A DNA stretch of 64,000 nt from Pseudochrobactrum asaccharolyticum (GCF_003314995.1 NZ_QNRH01000009.1:18105-82104), one strand, 5' to 3'. Numbered from the stretch's first letter, positions 55,057-64,000 are shown. Program-made: numbers and translations. Notes: generated by a model from the letters alone, not told the origin.

Positions 55057-56010
55057 ATGCTGCTTTCCGTAGAAAAACTACAGATCGGCTTTGGTGCATT
55101 CTCGCCGGTTAAAGATGTCACGATTAGTGTTGATCGTGGTGAAATACTGGGTCTGGTCGGCGAGTCTGGTTCGGGTAAGTCATTGACGGCGACGGCTGTG
55201 ATGGGGCTTTTGGGGTATGTTAACGGTCATGTTGTTGATGGTCGTATCCTGTTCGATGGCGATGACATAACCAGTTTGCCGGAAGAAAAAATGCGTCACC
55301 TGCGTGGCAAACGGATTGGTCTTATCACGCAAAATCCGATGACTTCGCTCGATCCGATGATCAGTGTCGGCAAGCAGATTGAGCAGGCCGTGCGTATGCA
55401 TCTGGAACTGGACGGCAAAGTAGCTTTGGATAAGGCTGTTGACCTGATGCGTGATGTGCGGATACCCGATCCGCAGCGGATTTACAGGCTTTATCCGCAC
55501 CAGTTATCCGGCGGTATGAAGCAGCGTATTGTGATCGCGATGGCTTTGGCCGGCGAGCCGGATTTGCTGATCGCTGATGAGCCGACGACTGCCCTTGATG
55601 CAACAGTACAGGCACAGATCATCCGCAATCTGATTGATCTGGTGAAACAGCGCGGGCTGGCAATGATCCTGATTACCCACGATATGGGCGTTGTTGCGCA
55701 AACCTGTGATCATGTCGCCGTAATGTATTGCGGTCGTATCGTTGAGCGCTCTCCCGTTCATGCGATATTTGCCGGTGCTTCCCATCCTTATACGAAAGCG
55801 CTGATCGGCTGTATTCCGCGCAGTACGATGACCGCAGGTTCTCTGACCGGTATTCCGGGCATGGTGCCAAGCACAGCTGCATTACCTTCAGGATGCAGTT
55901 TTCACCCGCGTTGCAGTAAAACAGAGGCAATCTGTCGTGAGTGCATTCCTGAATTTCGCCAATCCGGACAATATGCTGGTGTGGCTTGTCACAGATCGGG
56001 GGCATTATGA
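55057..56010 (+). CDS. Peptide ABC importer, ATPase (DppD type)
   Basis: The 317 residues contain Walker A GESGSGKSLT, signature LSGGMKQRIVIAMAL, Walker B ADEPTTALD and the C-terminal oligopeptide-ATPase domain with Cys residues typical of DppD/OppD (CSFHPRCSKTEAICRECIP). The ATG at 55057 follows GGGAGG. The stop overlaps the dppF start (ATGA at 56007). Confidence 0.94.
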   Translation: MLLSVEKLQIGFGAFSPVKDVTISVDRGEILGLVGESGSGKSLTATAVMGLLGYVNGHVVDGRILFDGDDITSLPEEKMRHLRGKRIGLITQNPMTSLDPMISVGKQIEQAVRMHLELDGKVALDKAVDLMRDVRIPDPQRIYRLYPHQLSGGMKQRIVIAMALAGEPDLLIADEPTTALDATVQAQIIRNLIDLVKQRGLAMILITHDMGVVAQTCDHVAVMYCGRIVERSPVHAIFAGASHPYTKALIGCIPRSTMTAGSLTGIPGMVPSTAALPSGCSFHPRCSKTEAICRECIPEFRQSGQYAGVACHRSGAL

Positions 56011-56981
56011 ACGATATAATCTCTGTTGCTAATCTCGGTCGTCGCTTCGTCACCAAGCGCTTCTTAAAGAAGAAAGAAATCTTCTCTGCCGTGCGTGATG
56101 TCAGCTTTAATGTGGAGCGTGGCGAGATCGTTGGTGTTGTTGGTGAATCCGGTTGTGGTAAATCCACGCTGGCACGTTTGCTGCTTCGTCTGCTGGAGCC
56201 CAGCAAAGGCACCATTAGCTTTGAAGGCAGAGATCTGGCGTCTTTTTCAAAGGGTGAGATGCGGCAATTGCGCCGGAAAATGCAGATGGTTTTTCAAGAT
56301 CCGTATTCCTCAATTGATCCGCGTTTCACTGTGCGTAATGCCGTATTGGAGCCCTATAAAGTACAAGGTGTTTCTGCCGGTGACACGGACAAGCGTGTTG
56401 CGGAACTTTTGAATATGGTGGGGCTGGATGCGTCTCTGGCAAACCGCTATCCGCATCAGCTTTCGGGCGGTCAGAAACAGCGGGTTGGTATTGCACGTGC
56501 ATTGGCACTCAATCCTTCACTGATTGTGCTGGATGAACCAACGGCATCACTGGATGTGTCTGTGCAGGCGCAGATTATCAACCTGCTCGATGGTTTACGG
56601 CGTGAACTTGGCCTGACCTATATTTTTATATCGCATGATCTGAATTTGGTTCGCTATTTTTGCGACCGGACAATTGTGATGTATGCGGGCCGGATTGTTG
56701 AAATGCTACCTAAATATGCGGCACCATCCCATCCCTACACAAAGATGCTGATGGGCAGTATGTTTGAGCCTGATCCTGATAACCGGCGGGAAATTTCCAA
56801 TTTAACTGGTGAAGCACCGAGTGGGTATAATTTGCCGGAGGGGTGCGCTTTTGCGTCCCGTTGCCCTTTTGTGAAAGGCTTATGTCTGACGGAAGACCCT
56901 ACACTGCAACACCTTCAGCCGGAACATCAGGTCGCCTGTCATTATAGCAAAGATATATCTAACGAGAGGCAAGCCGCCTAG
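56007..56981 (+). CDS. Peptide ABC importer, ATPase (DppF type)
   Basis: The 324 residues have Walker A GESGCGKST, Q-loop MVFQDPYSSIDPRF, signature [15 protein letters not shown], Walker B LDEPTASLDVS and the C-terminal CAFASRCPFVKGLC block. It pairs with the DppD-type ATPase. The MlrC-type gene follows 53 bases downstream. Confidence 0.94.
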   Translation: MNDIISVANLGRRFVTKRFLKKKEIFSAVRDVSFNVERGEIVGVVGESGCGKSTLARLLLRLLEPSKGTISFEGRDLASFSKGEMRQLRRKMQMVFQDPYSSIDPRFTVRNAVLEPYKVQGVSAGDTDKRVAELLNMVGLDASLANRYPHQLSGGQKQRVGIARALALNPSLIVLDEPTASLDVSVQAQIINLLDGLRRELGLTYIFISHDLNLVRYFCDRTIVMYAGRIVEMLPKYAAPSHPYTKMLMGSMFEPDPDNRREISNLTGEAPSGYNLPEGCAFASRCPFVKGLCLTEDPTLQHLQPEHQVACHYSKDISNERQAA

Positions 56982-57034
56982 CGAAACGACCAAAATTATC
57001 TGATCGTCATTGTTGTTTTAAAGAGGAGTGCACA

Positions 57035-58516
57035 ATGAGCTATTGTGTCTTAACGGCGGAATTCGCCCATGAAACCAATACGTTTAATGTTGTTGCCACA
57101 GATTATCAGGCCTTTGTCACGCAAGGGATGTATGAAGGAGAGGCAGCAATCAGCGCGCGCGGCAATGCCAATACAGAACTGGCAGGCTTTCTTGATCTTG
57201 CACGAAAATATAACTGGAATTTGGTGCATACAATCAGCACGGAAGCTGAGCCCGCAGGGCCGGTGACGCGTGATGCGTTTGACCGGATTACAGGCAGGAT
57301 TATCGACAAGGCAAAAGAGCTTGGTGATCGTCTCGACGGGGTGTTGCTTGCGCTGCATGGCGCTATGGTCACAGATTTTTCACAGGACGGCGAGGGCGAA
57401 CTGCTGGAGCGGTTGCGTCAGGTTTTGCCGCGCGGGATCCCGATTGCTGTAACGCTTGATCCTCATGCTAATGTGACGGCAAAAATGTGTGAACAGGCGG
57501 ATATTCTGATCTCGTTTAAAACTTATCCTCATATTGATCTGCGTGAAACAGCACACCACGCCGGTGAATTGTTACAGCAGACAATGGCCGGAAAAATCGC
57601 ACCTAAAACGCTGCTGGTACGCCGTCCGATGCTGGAAGAAGCGAATGCCGGTCGTACAGATATCGGGCCGATGGTTGAATGGATTGCGGAAGCGCGTGCT
57701 TATGAGAAAACTGAGGGAGCATTGGCGGTCAGCATAAATGGCGCTTTTCCCAATGCAGATATTGCGGAAGTCGGTCCGACGGTTCTGGTGACTTATGATG
57801 GTGATGCAGCGCCGCATAAGGCTTTTGCTGAACAGATTGCCGATAAGATGTGGGAGAACCGCGCGAATATTCTGAACAAATTCTATACGCCTGAAGAGGC
57901 GGCGCATTTGGCAAAGACATATGAGGGAGAACGACCGCTGATCATTGCGGAATATGCGGATAATCCCGGAGCTGGTGGTTATGGCGATGCGACAGCTTTG
58001 CTGAAAGCATTGCTGGATGCCCAAATTACCGATGCTTGCTTTGCGCCGATGGTTGATCCGGAGATCGCTGCATTGCTCACGAGTTTTGCGGTTGGCGATG
58101 TCGTTTCCTTGTCATTAGGCGGAAAGATGGACACGCGTTTTGGTGGCGAACCATTGCAGGTCAAGGCAAAGCTGCTGCATCTGAGTGACGGAAAACTGGT
58201 CGGAACCGGTGCTCAGCTCGGAGGGCTTGAATTCAGTTTCGGGCCAACGGCTGTCATCGAAATTGACGGCATCCTCGTGCTGGTTGTGAGTGAAAGGTCA
58301 CAATTGCTGGATCAGCAGCAGTTCCGTGCTTTTGGTATTGAACCGACTGCACACAGGATTGTGGTTGTGAAGTCGATGCAGCATTTTCGGGCTGATTTTG
58401 AACAGATTGCCGGACAAATTATTGTCTGTGACAGTGGTGCGCTCTGCACAATGGATTATGCGAAAATTCCGTACCGCAATGTTCCTCGTCCGATTTATCC
58501 GCTGGATCAGATCTAA
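57035..58516 (+). CDS. M81-family metallopeptidase (MlrC-like)
   Basis: The 493 residues match MlrC, a microcystin-degradation-type metallopeptidase: LTAEFAHETNTFN (N-terminal metal His/Glu), LALHGAMVTDFSQDGEGELLERLR, VTLDPHANVTAKM and ADNPGAGGYGDATALLKALLDA. Most relatives lie outside microcystin pathways and probably hydrolyse other small peptides or amides. Start ATG 57035 follows AGAGGAG. As the last gene of the peptide-importer operon, it is likely to digest the imported peptide. It shares the putative regulon with a creatininase-family enzyme. Confidence 0.9.
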   Translation: MSYCVLTAEFAHETNTFNVVATDYQAFVTQGMYEGEAAISARGNANTELAGFLDLARKYNWNLVHTISTEAEPAGPVTRDAFDRITGRIIDKAKELGDRLDGVLLALHGAMVTDFSQDGEGELLERLRQVLPRGIPIAVTLDPHANVTAKMCEQADILISFKTYPHIDLRETAHHAGELLQQTMAGKIAPKTLLVRRPMLEEANAGRTDIGPMVEWIAEARAYEKTEGALAVSINGAFPNADIAEVGPTVLVTYDGDAAPHKAFAEQIADKMWENRANILNKFYTPEEAAHLAKTYEGERPLIIAEYADNPGAGGYGDATALLKALLDAQITDACFAPMVDPEIAALLTSFAVGDVVSLSLGGKMDTRFGGEPLQVKAKLLHLSDGKLVGTGAQLGGLEFSFGPTAVIEIDGILVLVVSERSQLLDQQQFRAFGIEPTAHRIVVVKSMQHFRADFEQIAGQIIVCDSGALCTMDYAKIPYRNVPRPIYPLDQI

Positions 58517-58932
58517 TGCCGCAAGGCTGCCGCGAAAACACATAACAGGAAATTTAAATGAACGATATAATAGCGCTGGTTCAAATGGACCGGACTATTA
58601 TGACGGACTTGCTTTCCTGTTAGTCGGACACTCCCCGAAGGAAAGGTGATTTCATCACTCATTTTGGCGCATTGCCGGATGAGGGTGTTTTTGGGGTTAA
58701 ATGAGTGCCCTGTTTGGCCGGTGAAAATGGCGCAAAGATTGCCGTCACGAATTCGCTGATGGCAACAAACAACAGAATTTACCGTTGCGAGGATCAATAG
58801 TGCGGGGCACTCAATAACTCTGTATGCGTATAGTGTGCAGCAAATGTGTAGATTGTGTGCAGATGCAGTGCCGCAGATTGACGGCTGGCATGGAATGCCT
58901 GATTTTATAGTTCAGGAAAGGCACCAACTGGC
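58517..58932 (+). other. Intergenic region with no recognisable gene
   Basis: No family could be recognised between the MlrC gene and the response regulator. A stretch near 58650-58798 reads somewhat protein-like in one frame (FITHFGALPDEGVFGVK, stop, then AGENGAKIAVTNSLM) and may be debris of a lost gene. I see no clear terminator or operator. Confidence 0.3.
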
Positions 58933-59625
58933 ATGACGAATGCGCTGATACTCATCATTGAAGACGAACCGGAAATTGCGGATATTCTTCGCCGTTATTT
59001 TGAGCGCGAGGGATTTCGCACGGTAAGTGCCGGTGACGGGGAGACAGGTTTATCGCATCATTTGCGGTTGAAACCGGATCTGGTGGTGCTGGATGTCAAG
59101 CTGCCGCGTCAGGATGGTTTTGAGGTCCTGTCTGCCTTGCGTCAGCGTGGTGATACGCCGGTTATTATGGTGACAGCTCTGGCACAAGATATTGATAAGC
59201 TTCAGGCTTTGCGCAGCGGTGCCGATGATTATGTTGTGAAACCGTTTAATCCGCTGGAAGTTGTGGCACGGGCGAAAGTCGTGTTGCGGCGTTCGGGTCA
59301 CAATCGCAAAAGCGTTATGAGGGTTGGCGCATTGCTGATCGATATGGATGCCCATACAGCAATTGCCGAGGTCAGTCATCAAAGGCGCAATCTTGATCTG
59401 ACCCGCACAGAATTTCGCCTGCTTGCCCATATGGCGCAATGGCCGAACCGTGTGTTTGAACGCGGTGAACTGGTTGATGCCTGTCTGCCGGAAGGTGATG
59501 CTGTTGATCGTACTGTCGATAGTCATATCAGTAAATTGCGGCGCAAGCTTCATGAGGCAGGCGTTGACAATCAACTGACTGGTGTACGCGGTGTCGGATA
59601 CCGGTTGGAGGATCGTTTTGTCTAA
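58933..59625 (+). CDS. OmpR-family response regulator
   Basis: The 230 residues have a receiver domain (about 5-118; VLDVKLPRQDG holding the phosphoacceptor Asp, VTALAQD, VKPFNPLEV with the conserved Lys) and a C-terminal winged HTH (about 130-228; LTRTEFRLLAHMAQWPNRVFERGELVDACLPEGDAVDRTVDSHISKLRRKL). It is phosphorylated by the kinase encoded next, which overlaps its 3' end. The BaeR/envelope-stress type is suggested; the target genes, perhaps the ABC exporter at 60773, are inference. Confidence 0.93.
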   Translation: MTNALILIIEDEPEIADILRRYFEREGFRTVSAGDGETGLSHHLRLKPDLVVLDVKLPRQDGFEVLSALRQRGDTPVIMVTALAQDIDKLQALRSGADDYVVKPFNPLEVVARAKVVLRRSGHNRKSVMRVGALLIDMDAHTAIAEVSHQRRNLDLTRTEFRLLAHMAQWPNRVFERGELVDACLPEGDAVDRTVDSHISKLRRKLHEAGVDNQLTGVRGVGYRLEDRFV

Positions 59626-60694
59626 GAATGGTCTGATCTGGAAGATCGTGCTGGCCATGACGATCGTCAATATTGTCGCTCTTGCAGCCATGTTTTTTGG
59701 CTGGATGATCTTTCTCGCAATTTATGACTGGTTGTTTCCTAAAACACCCTACCCAGAGGACTGGACGGCTTTCGATATTGTGGTGTTTGGCACCATTATA
59801 CTGATCGGACAACTGACTGCGGCTGTCGTCGGCTGGCGTCTGGCCGGAAAAATAACGGCACCGCTCGCTGCTGTCGGCATGGCCGCACGAGCGGTAGCAG
59901 AAGGTGATTTCAGTGCGCGGGCGCTGGGGAAAGAGAAAAGTTTCGGTGAAGCCGAGCAGTTGCTGACAGATTTTAATGCAATGGCCGCCCGTCTCGAAGC
60001 GGCTGAAGCGGAATTGCGTTATTCGAACACTGCGATAGCCCATGAATTGCGCACTCCGCTGACAATTTTGCGGGGTCGGTTGCAGGGGCTGAATGACGGG
60101 GTCTTTACACCGGAGCCAGCGCTCTTTGACTCCCTTGTGGCGCATGTCGACAGCCTGTCACGGCTGGTGGAAGATTTGCGTATCTTAGGGTTGTTTTCCG
60201 CCAGCAAGCTGGAACTGACAAAACAATCTGTTGACCTTGCTGAGGAAGCGGCGGCTGTGCTGCGCTCCATGGCTCCTGATCTGGCCGTTGCAGATATTAC
60301 GCTTGATACGGGTCTAAAACCTGTTCGGGTTGAGGCGGATGCGGCGCGGATCAGGCAGGCTTTTCTGGCTCTTCTGGAAAATGCCTGCCGCTATGCAACA
60401 GGCTCAGCTGTGCGAGTGGAAACACTGCTCATTGATCAATATGCGGTGTTGCGGGTGAGTGATACAGGTTCGGGATTACAGCCGGATGAGTATGGCCATG
60501 CTTTCGAGCGCTTCTGGCGGGCGGATACATCCCGCACCCGCGCCCGTGGCGGTTCAGGGCTCGGGCTTTCAGTGGTGCGCGCTATAGCTGAAAGCCATGG
60601 TGGCAAGGCCGAGATCAGGCCGAATACAGGCTGCGGCATCATTGTTGAGGTGTTTTTGCCGCTGCCCAAGCGTGACCACGGCACAACGCACTAA
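59618..60694 (+). CDS. Two-component sensor histidine kinase
   Basis: The 358 residues start at TTG 59618, 6 bases behind the ribosome site TTGGAGG (59605-59611) and overlapping the regulator stop. Two membrane segments (about 7-32 and 55-80) flank a short periplasmic part. HAMP (KITAPLAAVGMAARAVAEGDFSARALG), HisKA with HELRTPLTILRGRL, and HATPase (NACRYA, DTGSGLQP, GGSGLGLSVVRAIAESHGG) follow. It senses an envelope signal and phosphorylates the adjacent regulator. Confidence 0.93.
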   Translation: MSKNGLIWKIVLAMTIVNIVALAAMFFGWMIFLAIYDWLFPKTPYPEDWTAFDIVVFGTIILIGQLTAAVVGWRLAGKITAPLAAVGMAARAVAEGDFSARALGKEKSFGEAEQLLTDFNAMAARLEAAEAELRYSNTAIAHELRTPLTILRGRLQGLNDGVFTPEPALFDSLVAHVDSLSRLVEDLRILGLFSASKLELTKQSVDLAEEAAAVLRSMAPDLAVADITLDTGLKPVRVEADAARIRQAFLALLENACRYATGSAVRVETLLIDQYAVLRVSDTGSGLQPDEYGHAFERFWRADTSRTRARGGSGLGLSVVRAIAESHGGKAEIRPNTGCGIIVEVFLPLPKRDHGTTH

Positions 60695-60772
60695 ATTCCA
60701 AAATACAAATTGGGCACTTCTGCAAGTGCCGTAAAGATTTTACGAACAGGCCTTGCTGGCCGGGAAATACCT

Positions 60773-62560
60773 ATGTCTGAAACTGACTTTTCAAGAGATG
60801 ATGCTTATCACGATCTGGCTGCAAACCATGTGTCGGCCGGCAGAATTTTAGCTCTGTTTAAGCCTTATAAGCGGCAGATTTTGCGTGTGGTTATTTTGCT
60901 GCTGTTCGGCTCTGCTGTCGGTATGGCATCGCCGTTTTTGCTGCGTGCTATTATCGATGACGCTTTGCCTAAAGCGGATATACAATTGCTGATTTATCTT
61001 GCCGGTGGTCTGGTTGGCATTGCCGCCCTTTCTGCAGGGTTGAATACATTGCAGATTGTGATGTCCACCAAGATCGGTCAGGCGATTATGCATGATCTGC
61101 GTGTGCGGCTTTATTCGCATTTGCAGTCGCTGTCCCTGTCGTTTTTTGCAGCAACGCGTTCCGGTGAAATTCAGTCGCGCATTGCCAGTGATATTGGCGG
61201 ATTGCAAACGCTGGTCACCAATACGGCGAATGAACTGGCACGTAATACCAGTGTTGTGGTGATGACCGCAGTCGCGATGTTTTTTCTGGATTGGCGTCTG
61301 GCGCTGTTTTCAATGATCGCGGTGCCGGTATCAATTCTGTTGAGTGATCGTGTCGGTAAATTGCGTGAAACCATCACGCATGAACAGCAGGTGCGTCTTG
61401 GTGATATGTCCGCAGCAGTGCAGGAATCCTTGTCCATTTCCGGTATTATTCTGGCACGCACGATGGGGCGCGGGGAACATCTGACACGACGTTTTACCCG
61501 CACATCCGAGGATGTGGCGCGGCTTGAAGTACGCTCGCATACGGCAGGTGAATGGCAATGGCAGATGATCTATCTCATCTTGTCCATTCTTCCGGCTCTG
61601 ACTTTGCTGCTTGGCGGCTTTCTGATGAATAGCAGTGTTCCGGTTACAATCGGGACGCTGGTTGCCATGATTGCTCTGCAGGAGCAATTGCTCTGGCCGC
61701 TGGAAGAATTGCTGTCGATCGGACGTGAGGTGCGTAAGACCCGCGCCTTGTTCACCCGTGTGTTTGAATATCTTGATAAGCCTGTTGAGATTAAAGAAAC
61801 AGCGGATGCCGTTACCTTTGATAAGTCCCAGATGCGGGGCGCCGTGCGCGTGGAAAATGTAAGCTTCTCTTATCCTGACAGTGAAAAGCCGACTTTGTCT
61901 GAGATCAGTATTGATGTGCCCGCGGGCTCAAGTGTTGCGATTGTCGGCTCAACGGGTTCGGGCAAGACCACGCTGGGTTATCTTTTGGCGCGGCTCTATG
62001 ATGTTGAGTGCGGTTCTATCCGCTATGACGGCATTGATATTCGGGACCTGAGCTTTGATACATTGGCGGATATGCTGGGTGTGGTAACGCAGGAGCCCTA
62101 TCTGCTTTATGCCTCGGTTGCGGAAAATCTGCGTTTTGCAAAGCCGGACGCAACGGATGAAGAGCTGATCAATGCAGCAAAGATTGCACAGATTCACGAC
62201 AGTCTCGCTGCATTGCCTGAGGGCTATGATACGATTGTCGGTGATCGCGGCTATCGCTTCTCCGGGGGTGAAAAGCAGCGCCTTGCTCTGGCACGTACAA
62301 TCTTGCGTAATCCGCCGGTGCTGCTGCTGGATGAGGCAACAAGTGCGCTGGATACCAAGACAGAACGAGCGATGGAAGCGGCTTTGGCCAACCTGTCTAA
62401 GGATCGCACAACCATTACCATTGCGCATCGTTTATCAACTATTCGACGGGCAGATCAGATTGTGGTTCTGCAACAGGGAAGAATTGTTGAAAGAGGCACA
62501 CATGAAGAACTGGAACGCCTGAACGGTGTCTATGCAGCGCTGATTAAATCCGGCTCCTGA
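60773..62560 (+). CDS. ABC exporter (half-transporter, MsbA/LmrA type)
   Basis: The 595 residues have an N-terminal six-helix membrane domain (about 25-320; VGMASPFLLRAIIDDALPKAD) and an ATPase domain (about 345-590) with Walker A GSTGSGKTTLG, signature FSGGEKQRLALARTIL, Walker [13 protein letters not shown] and AHRLSTIRRAD. Such half-transporters homodimerise to export lipids or drugs. It follows the two-component genes by about 78 bases, suggesting one locus. ATG 60773 is used; the in-frame extension from 60710 lacks similarity. Confidence 0.92.
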   Translation: MSETDFSRDDAYHDLAANHVSAGRILALFKPYKRQILRVVILLLFGSAVGMASPFLLRAIIDDALPKADIQLLIYLAGGLVGIAALSAGLNTLQIVMSTKIGQAIMHDLRVRLYSHLQSLSLSFFAATRSGEIQSRIASDIGGLQTLVTNTANELARNTSVVVMTAVAMFFLDWRLALFSMIAVPVSILLSDRVGKLRETITHEQQVRLGDMSAAVQESLSISGIILARTMGRGEHLTRRFTRTSEDVARLEVRSHTAGEWQWQMIYLILSILPALTLLLGGFLMNSSVPVTIGTLVAMIALQEQLLWPLEELLSIGREVRKTRALFTRVFEYLDKPVEIKETADAVTFDKSQMRGAVRVENVSFSYPDSEKPTLSEISIDVPAGSSVAIVGSTGSGKTTLGYLLARLYDVECGSIRYDGIDIRDLSFDTLADMLGVVTQEPYLLYASVAENLRFAKPDATDEELINAAKIAQIHDSLAALPEGYDTIVGDRGYRFSGGEKQRLALARTILRNPPVLLLDEATSALDTKTERAMEAALANLSKDRTTITIAHRLSTIRRADQIVVLQQGRIVERGTHEELERLNGVYAALIKSGS

Positions 62561-62578
62561 CGTGGTTGGCAAAAACAT

Positions 62579-62608
62579 GACCACAGCGGACTAAAAATCG
62601 TTGTGGTC
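62579..62608 (+). terminator. Hairpin after ABC exporter gene
   Basis: GACCACAGCG pairs with CGTTGTGGTC (one G-U) 19 bases after the stop codon, without a strong T run. Confidence 0.45.
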
Positions 62609-63151
62609 TGTTATGCTTATTAAAATAAAGCAAGCCTGGCTATAGAGGATAGATTTGCCGGAGTAATTCCATGCGGGCCCAGACATGGTGCATATTACAT
62701 CATTATTTTTACAAGGATGATATTTTGTAAATTTTATCAAAATTGCCGGTAATTCAGCGACGTTTGTAAAAACATATGCATTGTTTAAAATAATTTATTT
62801 GATTGATAAATGTCTTATAAAAATCGCTTATTTTATCCTGATGCTGATTTGAAAATTAAACTTGAATAAAAGCCGAAACTTCATTTTGTTAAAAATTTAT
62901 TTTTTGATTTTTTAACTAACTGTCTGATTGTATGTAATAATTAAATTAATATAAAAATATAAATGTATATTATCAAATTATTTTATTCTGCTATTATCAA
63001 GTTTCTGGGTATCGGATATTTTGCATTAAACCCTTCTAATATAAGGGCGCCCTCAACAATGTAATCCCATCCATCCTGGCCTCATAAATGTCATGCCGTA
63101 CTAAACGGAACAAAACTAGTTTTAGTTTTGTATTGAGATATGGGGAGTCGA
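62609..63151 (+). other. AT-rich region upstream of giant adhesin gene
   Basis: The stretch of about 540 bp is markedly richer in A and T than its neighbours, with A and T runs throughout 62690-63000. No gene is visible. A 12-bp palindrome AAAACTAGTTTT lies at 63112-63123, about 30 bases before the adhesin ATG, next to a GGGGAG ribosome site (63142-63147). It is a likely promoter region and target for silencing or complex control. Confidence 0.5.
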
Positions 63152-64000
63152 ATGCATATTACTATTGTGAGTAAAAGCGGAGGTGGGAGCAAAACAGTTA
63201 ACGCGGATACTGTTGCTCTTCAATCATCCAGCGTTGTGAAAATCGAACTTAGTCCCAAAGCTGTTGCCGCCTACCAACGGGTAGGACAGGATTTACATAT
63301 AAAACTGCATTCGGGCAAAGTTATTATCATTAAAAATTTCTATGCTGACATGCCGGAAGGCAATGATTTGGTGCTTGTTGATGATGACGGCACCGCATGG
63401 CTCGGGCAGCATAGTGATGGTTTGGCCGACTTTCAGTTTAGCGAGGTCCAGTCGGTGGATCAGCTTGTTGGCCAAGGCAGTAATTTATCACCCGTATTGC
63501 TTGCGCTTTTAGGTCTTGGCGCAATTGGTGCCGCAATAGCTGCAGGTTCGGGGGGCCATTCTTCCAGACATGATGACAGTGACGCCGATGCGGATGCCGA
63601 TGCGGATGCCGACGCTGACGCTGACGCTGATGCCGATGCTGATGCGGATGCCGACGCTGATGCTGATGCGGATGCTGACGCTGATGCGGATGCCGACGCT
63701 GATGCCGACGCTGATGCTGACGCAGATGCGGATGCTGACGCGGATGCGGATGCAGATGCAGATGCGGACGCAGATGCCGACGCTGATGCTGACGCCGACG
63801 CGGATGCGGATGCTGATGCGGATGCGGATGCCGATGCGGACGCAGATGCCGACGCAGATGCGGATGCGGATGCCGATGCCGATGCTGATGCGGATGCCGA
63901 CGCCGATGCCGATGCCGATGCTGACGCTGATGCTGATGCTGACGCCGACGCCGATGCTGATGCTGATGCTGACGCTGATGCGGATGCCGATGCTGACGCC
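63152..64000 (+). CDS. BapA-like giant adhesin, N-terminal part with Asp-Ala repeats (runs off window)
   Basis: An open frame runs from ATG 63152 to the window end (283 codons). Residues about 1-110 resemble the prefix domain of BapA/LapF-type biofilm proteins (ELSPKAVAAYQRVGQDLHIKL, then VIIIKNFY and LVLVDDDG). A hydrophobic stretch follows (LSPVLLALLGLGAIGAAIAAGSGG, about 112-135). From residue 144 there are 70 uninterrupted Asp-Ala dipeptides encoded by varied GAY-GCN codons. Such proteins are large, type I-secreted adhesins; repeats may act as an acidic linker. Length and C-terminal signal are not visible. No in-window secretion gene belongs to it. Confidence 0.8.
   Translation, partial: MHITIVSKSGGGSKTVNADTVALQSSSVVKIELSPKAVAAYQRVGQDLHIKLHSGKVIIIKNFYADMPEGNDLVLVDDDGTAWLGQHSDGLADFQFSEVQSVDQLVGQGSNLSPVLLALLGLGAIGAAIAAGSGGHSSRHDDSDADADADADADADADADADADADADADADADADADADADADADADADADADADADADADADADADADADADADADADADADADADADADADADADADADADADADADADADADADADADADADADADADADADADADADA

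Noticed and set aside
58650..58798. Partly protein-like stretch after the MlrC gene
   Set aside because: A stop interrupts it and no family could be named; too weak to call a pseudogene.
63293..63475. Minus-strand frame within the adhesin start
   Set aside because: It is antisense to the BapA-like prefix domain on the plus strand, which is a better-supported reading.
63581..64000. Tandem hexamer-like DNA repeat as a CRISPR array or simple satellite
   Set aside because: There are no spacers, and the period is maintained at the protein level as Asp-Ala while codons vary, so it is coding.

Overview
The window looks like a chromosomal segment of an alphaproteobacterium, most likely a Brucellaceae-type member of the Hyphomicrobiales. 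The evidence is the family mix: a 1227-residue PutA without a DNA-binding domain but with a divergent Lrp-type regulator, many polar amino-acid and oligopeptide ABC importers, and ArsR-rhodanese, DUF2938 and MlrC genes. No rRNA or tRNA gene, CRISPR array or phage was seen. Genus is inference only.

Layout. 1-1403: a broken siderophore-interacting protein gene cut by a decayed IS6-type element. 1424-5805: the putR/putA proline-catabolism pair. 5860-7404: two more broken insertion sequences (IS6-type, then IS3-type). 7690-10213: AraC regulator, esterase and PaiB-like protein. 10249-15777: Lrp regulator divergent from a polar amino-acid ABC importer and a RocB-like M20 hydrolase. 15833-21788 (mostly minus): ABC importer, 2-hydroxyacid dehydrogenase and RraA-like aldolase, divergent from a LysR gene. 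21792-29928: HTH regulator divergent from an oligopeptide importer and a CocE-type hydrolase. 29987-36906 (minus): two amidohydrolases, two solute-binding proteins, two permeases and an ATPase.

37559-42864 is the most distinctive part. Cupin, thioredoxin reductase, two thioredoxins, a class II glutamine-amidotransferase-like protein that has lost its catalytic residues, a broken MFS gene, a DUF2938 membrane protein and an ArsR-rhodanese fusion regulator lie together. Three of the intergenic regions carry related operator-like repeats (ATTGAATGATTG type). I read this as one thiol or sulfane-sulfur stress regulon whose sensor is probably the Cys-x4-Cys rhodanese loop.

42874-46087 holds small housekeeping and regulatory genes. 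46177-58516 is a second candidate regulon. An XRE-cupin regulator, FAD oxidoreductase, creatininase-family hydrolase, orphan peptide-binding protein, RpiR regulator, a complete Opp/Dpp-type transporter (its binding-protein gene frameshifted in an A7 run) and an MlrC-type metallopeptidase share a GACAGAAAAC-like motif. 58933-62560 encodes a two-component system and an ABC exporter. After an AT-rich gap, a BapA-like giant adhesin starts at 63152 and runs off the window in an uninterrupted Asp-Ala repeat.

Overall this is a scavenging and catabolic region: five import systems are each paired with hydrolases or dehydrogenases and a local regulator. Some decay is visible (IS remnants, three broken genes).
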